In this document: one piece after another, positions 1 to 8,272 of the stretch
Layout: each line of letters opens with the position of its first letter
Numbering within the stretch: the first letter of the stretch is position 1
Source: Ga0077555 sp964500805
Lineage (GTDB): Bacteria; Pseudomonadota; Alphaproteobacteria; Rhizobiales; Hyphomicrobiaceae
Reading direction: 5' to 3'
DNA: 64,000 bases
NCBI GenBank assembly: GCA_964500805.1
Contig: CAZCQH010000031.1
Coordinates: forward strand, 1 to 64,000
Made by a program: the position numbers and the translations under genes
The notes under the pieces: model-generated
The model's database searches: none
What the model saw: only the letters and a program-made list of their open reading frames with translations
What the model was told of the DNA's origin: nothing

Positions 1-55
1 GAGCGCCTCGTTTACACCGAGGATGTCGGGAGTTCGACCCTCTCACCGCCCACCA
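1..55 (+). tRNA. tRNA-Val (TAC), 3' part
   Basis: Only the 3' portion of the tRNA lies in the window. The anticodon stem is 6-10 paired with 18-22, with the 7-base loop at 11-17 and anticodon TAC at 13-15, which reads a valine codon. The T arm is 31-47 region with the TTCGA loop, and the acceptor strand 45-51 is followed by discriminator A52 and an encoded CCA at 53-55. The 5' half is before the window, so the acceptor and D arm cannot be checked. Confidence 0.9.
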
Positions 56-216
56 TGCCGGCTGGGGATCATCCAGAGCAAGTACACGCCGGGGTAAACG
101 CATTTGTCCCAAATTCGGCTGATGCCTGCCACGACTCGGATTTATATGCCGGTTCCGATGATGCGTTCGCCAGACGATCCGATTCCCTTGTTCCCGAAGC
201 ACCTGAACTCAAGTCG

Positions 217-1152
217 ATGCAGCGCGCCATGGCGCAAATCCGTGTGACGGCAACGTCCCAGAGCCCTCTGAAGGGCATTGGACTGATGCTGATTGCGCTT
301 GCGCTGTTCTCGGTGCTCGATACGACGGCCAAGTATATGGCGTCCGTGGTCGAGCTGCCGGTGACTCAAGTGGTCTGGTGCCGCTTCGTCAGCCAGTTTC
401 TGCTGATCGTACTCGTCACTGGAATCGTCGCCATCCCACGGCTGCTCACCACGCGCCGGCTCAAGCACCAGCTCGCCCGCTCGACGCTGATGCTGTTCTC
501 AACGGTGCTGAACTTTTTGGCGCTGCGCCATCTGCAACTCGACCAGACTCAGACGGTCTATTTCCTGGCGCCGTTCGTCGTGTCGCTACTGGCGGGCCCG
601 TTCCTCGGCGAGTGGGTGGGCTGGCGTCGCATGCTGGCGATCATCGTCGGCTTCTCGGGGATCCTGGTGGTTGTGCGCCCCGGTTATGCCGAGCTCCATC
701 CCGCGCTGATCTTCGCCTTCGGATCGATGCTTTGCTATTCGGGCTTCATGCTGCTGACGCGTTATCTTGCCACCTATGATGCGCCCGAGGTGACGCTGTT
801 CTACTCGCTGATTGCCGGCACTTACCTGATGGCGCCGTTCGCGCTGGTCGACTGGGTTTGGCCGGCGAATTTCTGGGCTTGGCTATTGCTTGCCTCGATG
901 GGCTTCTGGGGCGGGCTTGGCCACTACATCTTCATCGTGGCGTATCGGCATGCGCCTGCATCGACCCTGGCGCCCTTCATCTACCTCGGCCTGATCTCGC
1001 ACACGGCGGGAGGCTATCTGGTGTTCGGCCAGGTGCCCGACCAGTGGACCGTCGCCGGCGCTGCGATCGTTATCGCCTCGGGCGTCTATCTGCTGCATCG
1101 GGAGCGCGTAACGCACGCAACGCGCACTGCCGCCCGCCTCGGACGCCAATGA
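217..1152 (+). CDS. DMT-superfamily (EamA) transporter
   Basis: Predicted 311-residue inner-membrane protein with about ten hydrophobic helices arranged as two EamA-type halves, the usual layout of drug/metabolite exporters. The first helix follows a short basic N-terminus and contains the common FSVLDT-type segment; the second half begins near HPALIFAFG. The reading frame stays open back to the tRNA CCA end, but the N-terminal extension is polar and unlike the family, so I start at ATG 217 (ATG 229 is equally possible). Substrate cannot be inferred. It stands alone, convergent with the dehydrogenase that follows. Confidence 0.85.
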   Translation: MQRAMAQIRVTATSQSPLKGIGLMLIALALFSVLDTTAKYMASVVELPVTQVVWCRFVSQFLLIVLVTGIVAIPRLLTTRRLKHQLARSTLMLFSTVLNFLALRHLQLDQTQTVYFLAPFVVSLLAGPFLGEWVGWRRMLAIIVGFSGILVVVRPGYAELHPALIFAFGSMLCYSGFMLLTRYLATYDAPEVTLFYSLIAGTYLMAPFALVDWVWPANFWAWLLLASMGFWGGLGHYIFIVAYRHAPASTLAPFIYLGLISHTAGGYLVFGQVPDQWTVAGAAIVIASGVYLLHRERVTHATRTAARLGRQ

Positions 1153-1156
1153 TGCG

Positions 1157-1885
1157 CTAGCGCGTTTCGCCGGTTCGAAAATCGAAGATCTTGCCGGTTT
1201 CGCTGCACCTTGGATCAGCGAGCCGGAGAAACAGCGGCACGATCTCCTCCGGCGTCTTGAGTGTCATCGCATTCTCGCCAGGGAAGGCCTTGGCGCGCAT
1301 GCCGGTTCGGATTGGGCCGGGATTGATGACATTGATCTTGACACTGGTCTGCGTGAGCTCGGCCGCCCAGGTCTTGGCCAAGGCTTCGAGCCCTGCCTTC
1401 GAGACCGCATAGGGCCCCCAATACGCGTTCTTGCCGGATGCGGCACCCGACGAAACGAAAATCGCGCGGCCCGCGTCGGAGCGGCGCAGCAGCGGATCGA
1501 CGGCTCGGATCAAATGCCAATTGGCCGTCAGGTTGATGTCCATGACCTCTCGCCAGGTCTCGGCCGTGATGTGGCCGAGCGGGGACAGCGTGCCGAGAAC
1601 ACCGGCGTTGGCTACCAAAATGTCGAGCTTGTTCCAGCGCTGCAGAATGCTGGGACCCAGCGCATCGAGCTTGTCGGTTTTTCTCAGATCGATGGAGACC
1701 AGCGTCGCAGTACCGCCGAAGGCGCGGATCTCGTCATCGACCTCCTCCAGCGCGCCAACCGTGCGGGCGAGCAGGATGACGTGGGCACCGGCTTTCGCGA
1801 GCCCGATGCTGACGGCCCTGCCGATGTCTCGCGAGGCGCCGGTGACGAGGGCGATGCGCCCGCCGAGTGGTTTGCCGTCCGCCAT
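1157..1885 (-). CDS. SDR family NAD(P)-dependent oxidoreductase
   Basis: A 242-residue classical short-chain dehydrogenase. The Rossmann motif TGASRDIG is at about residues 15-22, NAG at about 93-95, the catalytic Ser near VSSGAAS, and the YxxxK pair is YAVSK. The PGPIRTGM stretch follows, as in classical SDRs. A GGAGG ribosome site lies 6 bases before ATG 1885. Length fits the family (about 240-260). Substrate is not deducible. It lies 4 bp from the end of the convergent transporter gene. Confidence 0.9.
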   Translation of the reverse strand: MADGKPLGGRIALVTGASRDIGRAVSIGLAKAGAHVILLARTVGALEEVDDEIRAFGGTATLVSIDLRKTDKLDALGPSILQRWNKLDILVANAGVLGTLSPLGHITAETWREVMDINLTANWHLIRAVDPLLRRSDAGRAIFVSSGAASGKNAYWGPYAVSKAGLEALAKTWAAELTQTSVKINVINPGPIRTGMRAKAFPGENAMTLKTPEEIVPLFLRLADPRCSETGKIFDFRTGETR

Positions 1886-2053
1886 CTGTGCCTCCGGTGT
1901 GGGTCGTCCTGCCTAGCGTCCGCGGCGGCGCCGGGCAAGCAGCCGATCATGGCGCAAGCACAGAATGCGGACAATCGCTCGGGGTTGCCATGTGCTTGGA
2001 CCAGGCTGCCGCATCCGCGCGGTCAACCTCGGGTTGACCGGGTCGGTCGCAAG

Positions 2054-2548
2054 TCAAAGGTCCGCCGCGCGGCGCACAAGCGCAAAGGCCGCGGCAACCG
2101 CTGCATACCGGACCTGCTCACGGCCGACGCTTCCGAAGCGGCACTCCTGGTGCACGGTAGGGCGGTTTGAACATGCCACTGCGAGATGAACCAGACCAAC
2201 CGGCTTATCGGTCGTGCCGCCGTCAGGGCCTGCAATCCCGGTTGCCGACACGGTCACCTGGGCATGGGAGTGCCGCAGTGCGCCCTCTGCCATAGCGACC
2301 GCTACTTCGCGGCTGACGGCCCCGACGCGCTCGATCAGCGTTCGGTCGACGCCGAGCATCTCGACCTTGGCGGTGTTGGTGTAAGTAACGAAGCCACGCT
2401 CCACGGCCCGCGAGGAGCCAGGCACCTCCGTCAGCATGGCTGCGATCAGGCCGCCGGTGCAGCTTTCCGCCGTCGCTATTCTGAGGCCGCGATCCTCGAG
2501 CTGCTCGATGAGCCTGCTGGCATCGCGGCGAAGCTGGTCAGGGGTCAT
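2054..2548 (-). CDS. CinA-type nicotinamide-nucleotide amidase (CinA C-terminal domain only)
   Basis: 164 residues matching the CinA C-terminal (PncC-like) domain: AESCTGGLIAA near the N-terminus, then FVTYTN, GAVSREVA, SATGIAGPDGGT and KPVGLVH. Family members deamidate nicotinamide mononucleotide to the acid form in NAD recycling. The COG1058 N-terminal domain of full-length CinA is absent, as is common for stand-alone proteins in Alphaproteobacteria. I start at ATG 2548, preceded by GAGGG, not at the upstream ATG 2578, which would add ten non-conserved residues. Confidence 0.88.
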   Translation of the reverse strand: MTPDQLRRDASRLIEQLEDRGLRIATAESCTGGLIAAMLTEVPGSSRAVERGFVTYTNTAKVEMLGVDRTLIERVGAVSREVAVAMAEGALRHSHAQVTVSATGIAGPDGGTTDKPVGLVHLAVACSNRPTVHQECRFGSVGREQVRYAAVAAAFALVRRAADL

Positions 2549-2670
2549 GATCACGCCCTCGGGTGGCGCACGCATCAAGCGAAACGGCGCCCGCTAGAGG
2601 GGCGCCGCTCGAAAATAGTCATCCAGCACGCATGTCGCAAACGTCGGCTACCTGCGCGGCCTGTCAGCCG

Positions 2671-3150
2671 TCAAGCGGCAGCCAGCTTTTCCGCTTGCAC
2701 GAGCAACCCGTCCAGGGTGTCGCGGCTGTCCCGGCCCATCACTTCGACGGCGCGGCGCTGGGCGGCCTGCCACACCGGGAACGCTTCCCGAATCACGGCT
2801 TGGCCCTTGGGTGTCAAGTGGAGCCCGCGGCCGCGACGCCCCGCAGGCGGGTCCATGATGATGTGCCCGAGGGCCAAAAGGCGCTTCAGATTGCGCGACA
2901 GGGTCGATTTCTCGATGTCGAGCTCGAGGCCGATCTCAGCGGCGGTGATGCCGTCGGTCTGCGCCAGCTGCGTGAGCAACGTGAACTGGCTGGCCGTAAT
3001 CCTGTGGCCGCGCAGTGCGTCATCGTAGACGCGCGTGATAATACGGCTCAATTGACGCACACGTGTCGCGATGCAGCTATCGGATGTCGACGCAGCGATG
3101 GCCTCGAGCTCGGCCTTCGCCATTTGCGCCGGTGGCGTCATGATGTTCAT
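2671..3150 (-). CDS. MarR family transcriptional regulator
   Basis: 160-residue winged-helix regulator. The recognition-helix region reads EIGLELDIEKSTLSRNLKRL, followed by a wing with GRRGRGLHLTPKG, both hallmarks of MarR proteins. Start ATG 3150 has a GGGGAG ribosome site about 6 bases upstream; the open frame further upstream has no family similarity. Located between the CinA gene and the DUF1592 gene; its target and ligand are unknown. Confidence 0.88.
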   Translation of the reverse strand: MNIMTPPAQMAKAELEAIAASTSDSCIATRVRQLSRIITRVYDDALRGHRITASQFTLLTQLAQTDGITAAEIGLELDIEKSTLSRNLKRLLALGHIIMDPPAGRRGRGLHLTPKGQAVIREAFPVWQAAQRRAVEVMGRDSRDTLDGLLVQAEKLAAA

Positions 3151-3259
3151 TAGCAGTCTCCCCGAACGGGCCCGTGAAGATACAACCCCTCTTGCTACGA
3201 TTCGGCACAAAGCGGCAACCACGAGGTTCGGGCAATGCGATGCGGCTGGGTGTCGTGAT

Positions 3260-5074
3260 CTACTGACGGCGCACGATCCGGTCGGAAGCAACAAGCTGGT
3301 AGACGGCGCGCAAAATGTCCTGGCGATCCTCGTGCGCGAACTCGAAAAACATGCGGCGGAGCACCGCGTGATCATACGACTCCTCCTGGCGGCCCATGTA
3401 GTAGCGAAAGAGCTGGCGCACGAAGCACTGCTTGAACATGGCCGAGTCCGTGAACGTCTTCAGCGCCTCGACGGGGCTCTTTGTTTGCACCGGGTCCTCA
3501 TCCAGGAAGTCGATGTTGACACTGGCGTCGATGGGGTGCCCGTTGTCGAGCGTGCGCCAGCGGCCGAGCGCATCCCAGCTTTCCTGGAAGAAGCCGAAGG
3601 GGTTGATCACCTTGTGGCAGCCGATGCACGCCGGGATCTGCGTCATGTCCTCGATGCGCTTCCGTTCGGTGGTCTTGGCTTCCTCGTAATCGGTCTTGTG
3701 CACGTCGTTGGGCGGCGGATCGAGCTCCATGCACATCACCTTGCGCACCCAGAACACACCGCGTTTGACGAGCCGTGTGTTGGTCGGCCCCGAATGCGAC
3801 GCCAGCACCGCCGGCTGCGAGAAGATGCCGAAGCGCTGAGCCGGATCGAGCTTGACGGGCTTCGATCCGTCGGGGCTCGCGGCCTTGGTGCCATAGATCG
3901 CCTCCAGCGCCTTCGACGCATAGGTGTGGGACGACTGAGTGATATCGGTGAGCCGTGGATTGGGCTTCGACAACTCGGCGCGCAGGTACGCCTCCGTCTC
4001 CGCCAGCATGGCGGAGGCCAGTTGCGGCGTGAACTCTGGAAACGTCTGCTGCGAAATCGTGAACTCGCCGGGCTCCTTCAACTCGAGCCACGCCTTGAAG
4101 AAGCGCACCAGCTTCTCGCGTGCCTCGGCACTCGCAAGGATACTGCGGATCGTCGGTGCCGCTTCTGCGCCGGTCTTTAAATAGACATCCGCTTGCCGGG
4201 ACTCGAGTTTCAGCCTTTCCGGCGAAGCGTCGGCCAGCGTGTAGGTCACCGCCTGAAGTAATTGCGGCGGCGAGAGCCGGCTGTGCTTGTCGACATCGAG
4301 CTCCTTGCGGAACAGGAAGTGCGGCGAGTGCAGCACCACCTCGACCAGTTCGGCAGTCGCTTGCGCGTAACCGACGGTCTTGGCGCCCGAGACATGGAAC
4401 TGCGCGATCTGGCGCAGCTTCTCCTCGCTGACATCGCCACGGAACGCTTTCAAAGCGAAGGCGCGGGCGCCGGTCTCTAAGCAATCGTCCGCATTCTTCT
4501 GCGCCTCACAATTGATGACAGTCGCAGGCTTTTCCTTCACCCGCGCGGCGATCTCGCTCACCCAGCCGGAATAGCCGCCGATGTTGGCAGCGTTGAAGTT
4601 CAACAGCTCCGCATACTCGAAATTGGTCTGCAGGGGGTCGCGGTTCATGACCTGCTTGACCGAAGTCTTGAAGGCTTCTGGCAGCAGCGCCTGGACCGTC
4701 GCGTCGATCTGGTCGCGCGTCAGGCGGAAGATGCGTTTTGGCGGCGCCTTGGAGTCCTTGTCGGGAAAATACTGCAGGGCCGTCGCATAGAGCACGGGGT
4801 CGGCGCGCTGCTGCTCGGCCTCTTTCGTAGCGTTGGCGAGGGCTGAGGCGGTGCCCAGCACGATTGCCGCTATCATCGAAATCATGCGCCACGTAGGTCG
4901 GAGTGAGCGGGCCGAGGTGGCGCGAAGGGGCACGGCGGCTGTTCCCGCGAAGTCCGACAGGGAAGCCCAAGCGTGTTTCAAGCTGTCGGACTTCGCCGGA
5001 TTGGACGTCGTGCCATAATGAGGCGCACGGGCCGGCTCACTCCGACCTACGGCGTTGACTACTCTGACGATCAT
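3260..5074 (-). CDS. DUF1592/DUF1588/DUF1585-type exported protein with one c-type haem motif
   Basis: Large exported protein of the group first noted in Planctomycetes. In order: the HSPHFLFRKEL region (DUF1595-like), DUF1592-like middle, DUF1588-like section with PAVLASHSGPTNTRLVKRG, and a DUF1585-like tail (LFRYYMGR). A single CIGCH motif in the DUF1588 part could bind haem c. The upstream gene's stop overlaps a GAGGGG ribosome site 7 bases before ATG 5074, so I take 5074 as the start (604 aa). Residues about 9-61 are encoded by a 160-bp palindromic element; the hydrophobic signal-like segment (MISMIAAIVLG) lies after it, at ATG 4885, which is the alternative start but has no ribosome site. 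Function is unknown; the gene is coupled to its DUF1552 partner. Confidence 0.8.
   Translation of the reverse strand: MIVRVVNAVGRSEPARAPHYGTTSNPAKSDSLKHAWASLSDFAGTAAVPLRATSARSLRPTWRMISMIAAIVLGTASALANATKEAEQQRADPVLYATALQYFPDKDSKAPPKRIFRLTRDQIDATVQALLPEAFKTSVKQVMNRDPLQTNFEYAELLNFNAANIGGYSGWVSEIAARVKEKPATVINCEAQKNADDCLETGARAFALKAFRGDVSEEKLRQIAQFHVSGAKTVGYAQATAELVEVVLHSPHFLFRKELDVDKHSRLSPPQLLQAVTYTLADASPERLKLESRQADVYLKTGAEAAPTIRSILASAEAREKLVRFFKAWLELKEPGEFTISQQTFPEFTPQLASAMLAETEAYLRAELSKPNPRLTDITQSSHTYASKALEAIYGTKAASPDGSKPVKLDPAQRFGIFSQPAVLASHSGPTNTRLVKRGVFWVRKVMCMELDPPPNDVHKTDYEEAKTTERKRIEDMTQIPACIGCHKVINPFGFFQESWDALGRWRTLDNGHPIDASVNIDFLDEDPVQTKSPVEALKTFTDSAMFKQCFVRQLFRYYMGRQEESYDHAVLRRMFFEFAHEDRQDILRAVYQLVASDRIVRRQ
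4892..5051. repeat. 160-bp palindromic (MITE/REP-like) element inside an N-terminal coding region
   Basis: Outer inverted arms 4893-4913 and 5030-5050 match at 20 of 21 positions (core GTAGGTCGGAGTGAGC), extended by one further C/G pair at 4892/5051. Inner arms 4947-4960 and 4983-4996 (GCGAAGTCCGACAG) are a perfect 14-bp inverted pair. The whole block could fold as one long interrupted hairpin. It lies between the ribosome site and the hydrophobic signal-like segment of the DUF1592 gene, and is free of stop codons in that gene's frame. Confidence 0.85.
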
Positions 5075-5085
5075 CGACCCACCCC

Positions 5086-6540
5086 TCAGATGATTGCGCC
5101 TTTGCAGAGGCTTGGTAGGCCGAACACGTTGGTCTCGATGCCCGCCGCGTTGAGGCACGACACGTGGATGTCGTTGTTGTTGCGTCCGCTGGCGTTGATG
5201 ATGCGGCCTGTCTTGAAGCGCCCGCCGCCTTGGCCCGCGAAGATGAAGGGGATGTTGGTCAAGTAATGCCCGCTGGAGCTGTTCGACCAGCACTCCATGC
5301 CGAGAAACACCGAGCTGTTGTAGAGCGCCGACTTGCCGCCGCCGTCATCGATCGACTTCAGCGCGGTCAGCAGGGCTGCGAACTTCTCCGAGTAGTACGT
5401 GTCGATCTTGACCAGGCTCTCGACGTCGCCGCTGTGCTCCAGCGTGTGGTGCGCCTTGTGCACGCCGCGGCTCGGCCACGTCTGGCCGCTCGATCCACCC
5501 GACAGCGTGAAAGCGACGACCCGCGTCAGATCCGTCTCGAACGCCAGCTTGATCAGGCTAATCATCTGGTCGTGCACCGGCGACAGGACATCGAGGTTCT
5601 GCTTGTTGGCGCCATTGCCGGACGGTCGTTGCAGCGCCGTGCAGCTCTTGGCATTAGCGCTGGCAGTTGATGCAACCTTGGTCGCCGTCATGCCGTTGAG
5701 CTGCTTGCGCGCCGCTTTCTCCGACTGGCTCCAGCTCTCCAAAAGCCCGTCGAGTTTTCTCGCATGCTCGGTGTCCATGCCGAAGTGGCGCTTGGCATCC
5801 TTGATATCGGCAACGATGAAATCGAGCACACTCGCGCGCCGCTGCAGTGCGGCTGTCATCTTCGAGGTATCGCCTTTGGGCTGGTTCGACTGCGCCGTGC
5901 ACGACTGGGATGCCGCCTGCATCAGCATGTCATAGACGCGGCCGGCATCCTGCACCGGTTCGATCGCGTTGCCGTAGCGGGTGTCTCCCGGCTGACGCTT
6001 GCGGAACGAGATGTAGCGATTGCCGACGCCCACCTGATCCGCATCGGAGTGGGCGCCTGCGCCGATGTGCAGGCTCGATATTGGCACATCCTTCAGGTCG
6101 GCACGCGATTTGTAATGATCGGCGATGCGCACGTCGATCGACTCGTTGTCGGTGTAGGCGAAGTAGGCGTCATTCTTGAAGTACTTGTAGCTGTTGCCGG
6201 TGGTGCAGCCGTAGACGCCCGCAGCGTGCTCCTCCTTGTAACCGTCGGTCTTCGGGCTGCCGCCGTGGATGTTCATGTTTTTGAACAGGATGAGGTCGTC
6301 GGCATGCGCCTGCAGCGGCGCAATCGGGGTCCCGGCGAGATTGGTCAGCGACTGGGGGTTGGTGCGCGAGGGATAGTAGCTGCCGCCTTTGAAGAACAGG
6401 ATGTACCGCGGCGCCTTGGCGTAAGGCGTCTCGGCCGCATAAGCCATGCTGCGCAATACAGGATGGATCATCAGGGCCGCGAGGCCGTAGGTCTTGATCA
6501 GATCGCGGCGCGAGAGTGCGCCGCCGGAACGCATTACCAT
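5086..6540 (-). CDS. DUF1552 domain protein with Tat signal
   Basis: 484 residues. The N-terminus carries a twin-arginine motif (SRRDLIK) followed by a hydrophobic segment and AYAAE, a Tat-type export signal. The body has DUF1552 features: ILFFKGGSYYP near residue 47, HADDLILFKNMNIHGG, an SIDVRIADHY segment, and HDQMISLIKLAFETDLTRVVAF with the HKAHHTLEHSGD stretch. Its stop codon overlaps the ribosome site of the DUF1592 gene, so the two are translationally coupled. DUF1552 and DUF1592 genes commonly occur as pairs; their role, possibly an exported redox or hydrolytic complex, is not established. Confidence 0.85.
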   Translation of the reverse strand: MVMRSGGALSRRDLIKTYGLAALMIHPVLRSMAYAAETPYAKAPRYILFFKGGSYYPSRTNPQSLTNLAGTPIAPLQAHADDLILFKNMNIHGGSPKTDGYKEEHAAGVYGCTTGNSYKYFKNDAYFAYTDNESIDVRIADHYKSRADLKDVPISSLHIGAGAHSDADQVGVGNRYISFRKRQPGDTRYGNAIEPVQDAGRVYDMLMQAASQSCTAQSNQPKGDTSKMTAALQRRASVLDFIVADIKDAKRHFGMDTEHARKLDGLLESWSQSEKAARKQLNGMTATKVASTASANAKSCTALQRPSGNGANKQNLDVLSPVHDQMISLIKLAFETDLTRVVAFTLSGGSSGQTWPSRGVHKAHHTLEHSGDVESLVKIDTYYSEKFAALLTALKSIDDGGGKSALYNSSVFLGMECWSNSSSGHYLTNIPFIFAGQGGGRFKTGRIINASGRNNNDIHVSCLNAAGIETNVFGLPSLCKGAII

Positions 6541-6708
6541 CGAAAATCCTCGTTATGCTCGATCCCCTCGAGGAACGAGCACCAAGTCAGGCAAACGTGG
6601 TGCTATTCGGAAGGAAATTGGGCAAAGCGCGGGTCAAGGTTCAGAGATTGGTTGAACTTCGGGAGATAGAGGTAATGATGCGCGCTGGAGGCGGGGTGCG
6701 ATAGGGGC

Positions 6709-8028
6709 TCACGCCGTTCCGTACTTGCGCTGCACCGAGACTCCGATGTCGGCGAGCAAGGATGTTGGCAGCAGACCGCCCGCGCAGATGATCACGGCAT
6801 CGTTGCGCCAGACTTTCGTCACGCCATCCTGCTCGATGGCGATGCGGTCGCGCTCGATCGAGCACACGCGTGCGTTGAGCATCACTTCGACGCTCCGCTG
6901 CGCGGCCAGCGCCTGTAGTCGCTGCCGATCGAGGGGCTTGGGGCGGGTCAATTCGCTGCCGCGATGGCACAGCGTCAAGCTTGCCAGCGGCACCCGCGAC
7001 AGAGCCAACACGGCCTCCAGCGCGCTGTCGCCGCCGCCGACCACCAGCACGTTCTGTCCGCGATACTGCGCGGGATCATCGAGGCTGTAGACCACCTTGG
7101 GCAGTGTTTCGCCGGGCACGCCGAGCTTGCGCGGCGACCCACGCCGTCCCGTCGCCAGCAGCACCGTGCTGGACTTGGCGACACCCGATGTCGTCGCCAC
7201 CTCGAAGCCCCAATCGGTCCGCGAGATGCGCTCGACGCGCACGCCCTGCTGGATCTCGAGGCCCGTTTTCGCCATCACCGACTGCCAAAGCTCGAGCAGA
7301 CGCTCCTTGCGCACCCGCCGCAGCCTTATCTTCCCGAAGAGCGGAAGTGCCGCCGAGCGCGTCATAACGATTTTGCCACGCGGATAGCGGGCGACGGTGC
7401 CGCCGAGCGTATCCTGCTCCAGGGTGAGGCAGCGCAAGCCCTTCTCCTTGGCGGCCAGGCTCGCGGCGATTCCCGCCGGGCCGCCGCCGACGACGATCAC
7501 ATCATAAAGGCCGGGCTGACCGAGACCCTCGCGCTGGGCGATGGCCTCCATCGCCTGGCGGCCCTGTTCGATGGCGTTGGCGATAAGACCCATGCCGCCG
7601 AGCTCGCCGGCAATGTAGAGCCCGGGCACGTGCGACTCGAACGAGGATGACACGACCGGAATATCGACCCCGCGCCGTGCCGTCCCGAACACCAGATCAA
7701 TGGCACCGGCAGGGCACGCCGCCTGACAGGCGCCATGGCCGATGCAGGCGCCCGGATCGAGGAGCTGCGCCTTGCCACCGATCATGCCGATGATCTTGCC
7801 TTCGGGGCAGGCGTGTGTGCACGCACCGCACCCGACGCATTTCTCCGGACTGATCACCGGGTGCAGCGACAGCGGCTCCGCGGAGCCGGCCTCGATGGCG
7901 TGGTCGCGCTTGGCTGCAGCGGCACGCTCCTGCCAGGTGCGGGCAAATCCGAACACGCCCCACAGCGCCAACAGCGCGAGCGCGTAGAGCTCATAGCCGG
8001 CCGATGTCAGTGCGAGCGATTGCAGCAT
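6709..8028 (-). CDS. Membrane-anchored FAD/NAD(P)-dependent oxidoreductase with two 4Fe-4S clusters
   Basis: 439 residues. An N-terminal membrane helix (about residues 7-28) is followed by a ferredoxin-like domain: CVGCGACTHACP and, about 25 residues on, CIGHGACQAACP, in which the second Cys position is His. A thioredoxin-reductase-like FAD/NAD(P) module follows: VVGGGPAGIAA, the second nucleotide site VVGGGDSALEA, and ATGRRGSPRKLG. Start ATG 8028 places the helix at the N-terminus; the frame further upstream is unlike the family. The gene is divergent from a membrane cytochrome gene, suggesting joint electron transfer from NAD(P)H to haem. Substrate is unknown. Confidence 0.85.
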   Translation of the reverse strand: MLQSLALTSAGYELYALALLALWGVFGFARTWQERAAAAKRDHAIEAGSAEPLSLHPVISPEKCVGCGACTHACPEGKIIGMIGGKAQLLDPGACIGHGACQAACPAGAIDLVFGTARRGVDIPVVSSSFESHVPGLYIAGELGGMGLIANAIEQGRQAMEAIAQREGLGQPGLYDVIVVGGGPAGIAASLAAKEKGLRCLTLEQDTLGGTVARYPRGKIVMTRSAALPLFGKIRLRRVRKERLLELWQSVMAKTGLEIQQGVRVERISRTDWGFEVATTSGVAKSSTVLLATGRRGSPRKLGVPGETLPKVVYSLDDPAQYRGQNVLVVGGGDSALEAVLALSRVPLASLTLCHRGSELTRPKPLDRQRLQALAAQRSVEVMLNARVCSIERDRIAIEQDGVTKVWRNDAVIICAGGLLPTSLLADIGVSVQRKYGTA

Positions 8029-8272
8029 CGCACTCGATGTGCCGAAGGCTTGCGGCACAATCGAGGCATGGCGAGAAGCGCAACGACAAGCGACGGCGCA
8101 CCGCCAGCGCGCCGACACACGATCGCTGCAGTTGCGTCACAATTTCCTCGGGCCATAAGCGCGACACGGCACTGGCGTCGTGCGCTGTCCCTAAAGTCGC
8201 CCTCATCCTACGCGAAATCACAGCCGCACTGCGCCGAGAGGGCGCCAGGTATTCCAACGGGAGCCCACAGAC

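Noticed and set aside
1..55. tRNA end as a phage or island attachment site
   Set aside because: No integrase gene and no repeated copy of the tRNA end was seen in the window.
4885..4885. ATG 4885 as the main start of the DUF1592 gene
   Set aside because: It lacks a ribosome site, while ATG 5074 has GAGGGG coupled to the upstream stop; kept only as the alternative.
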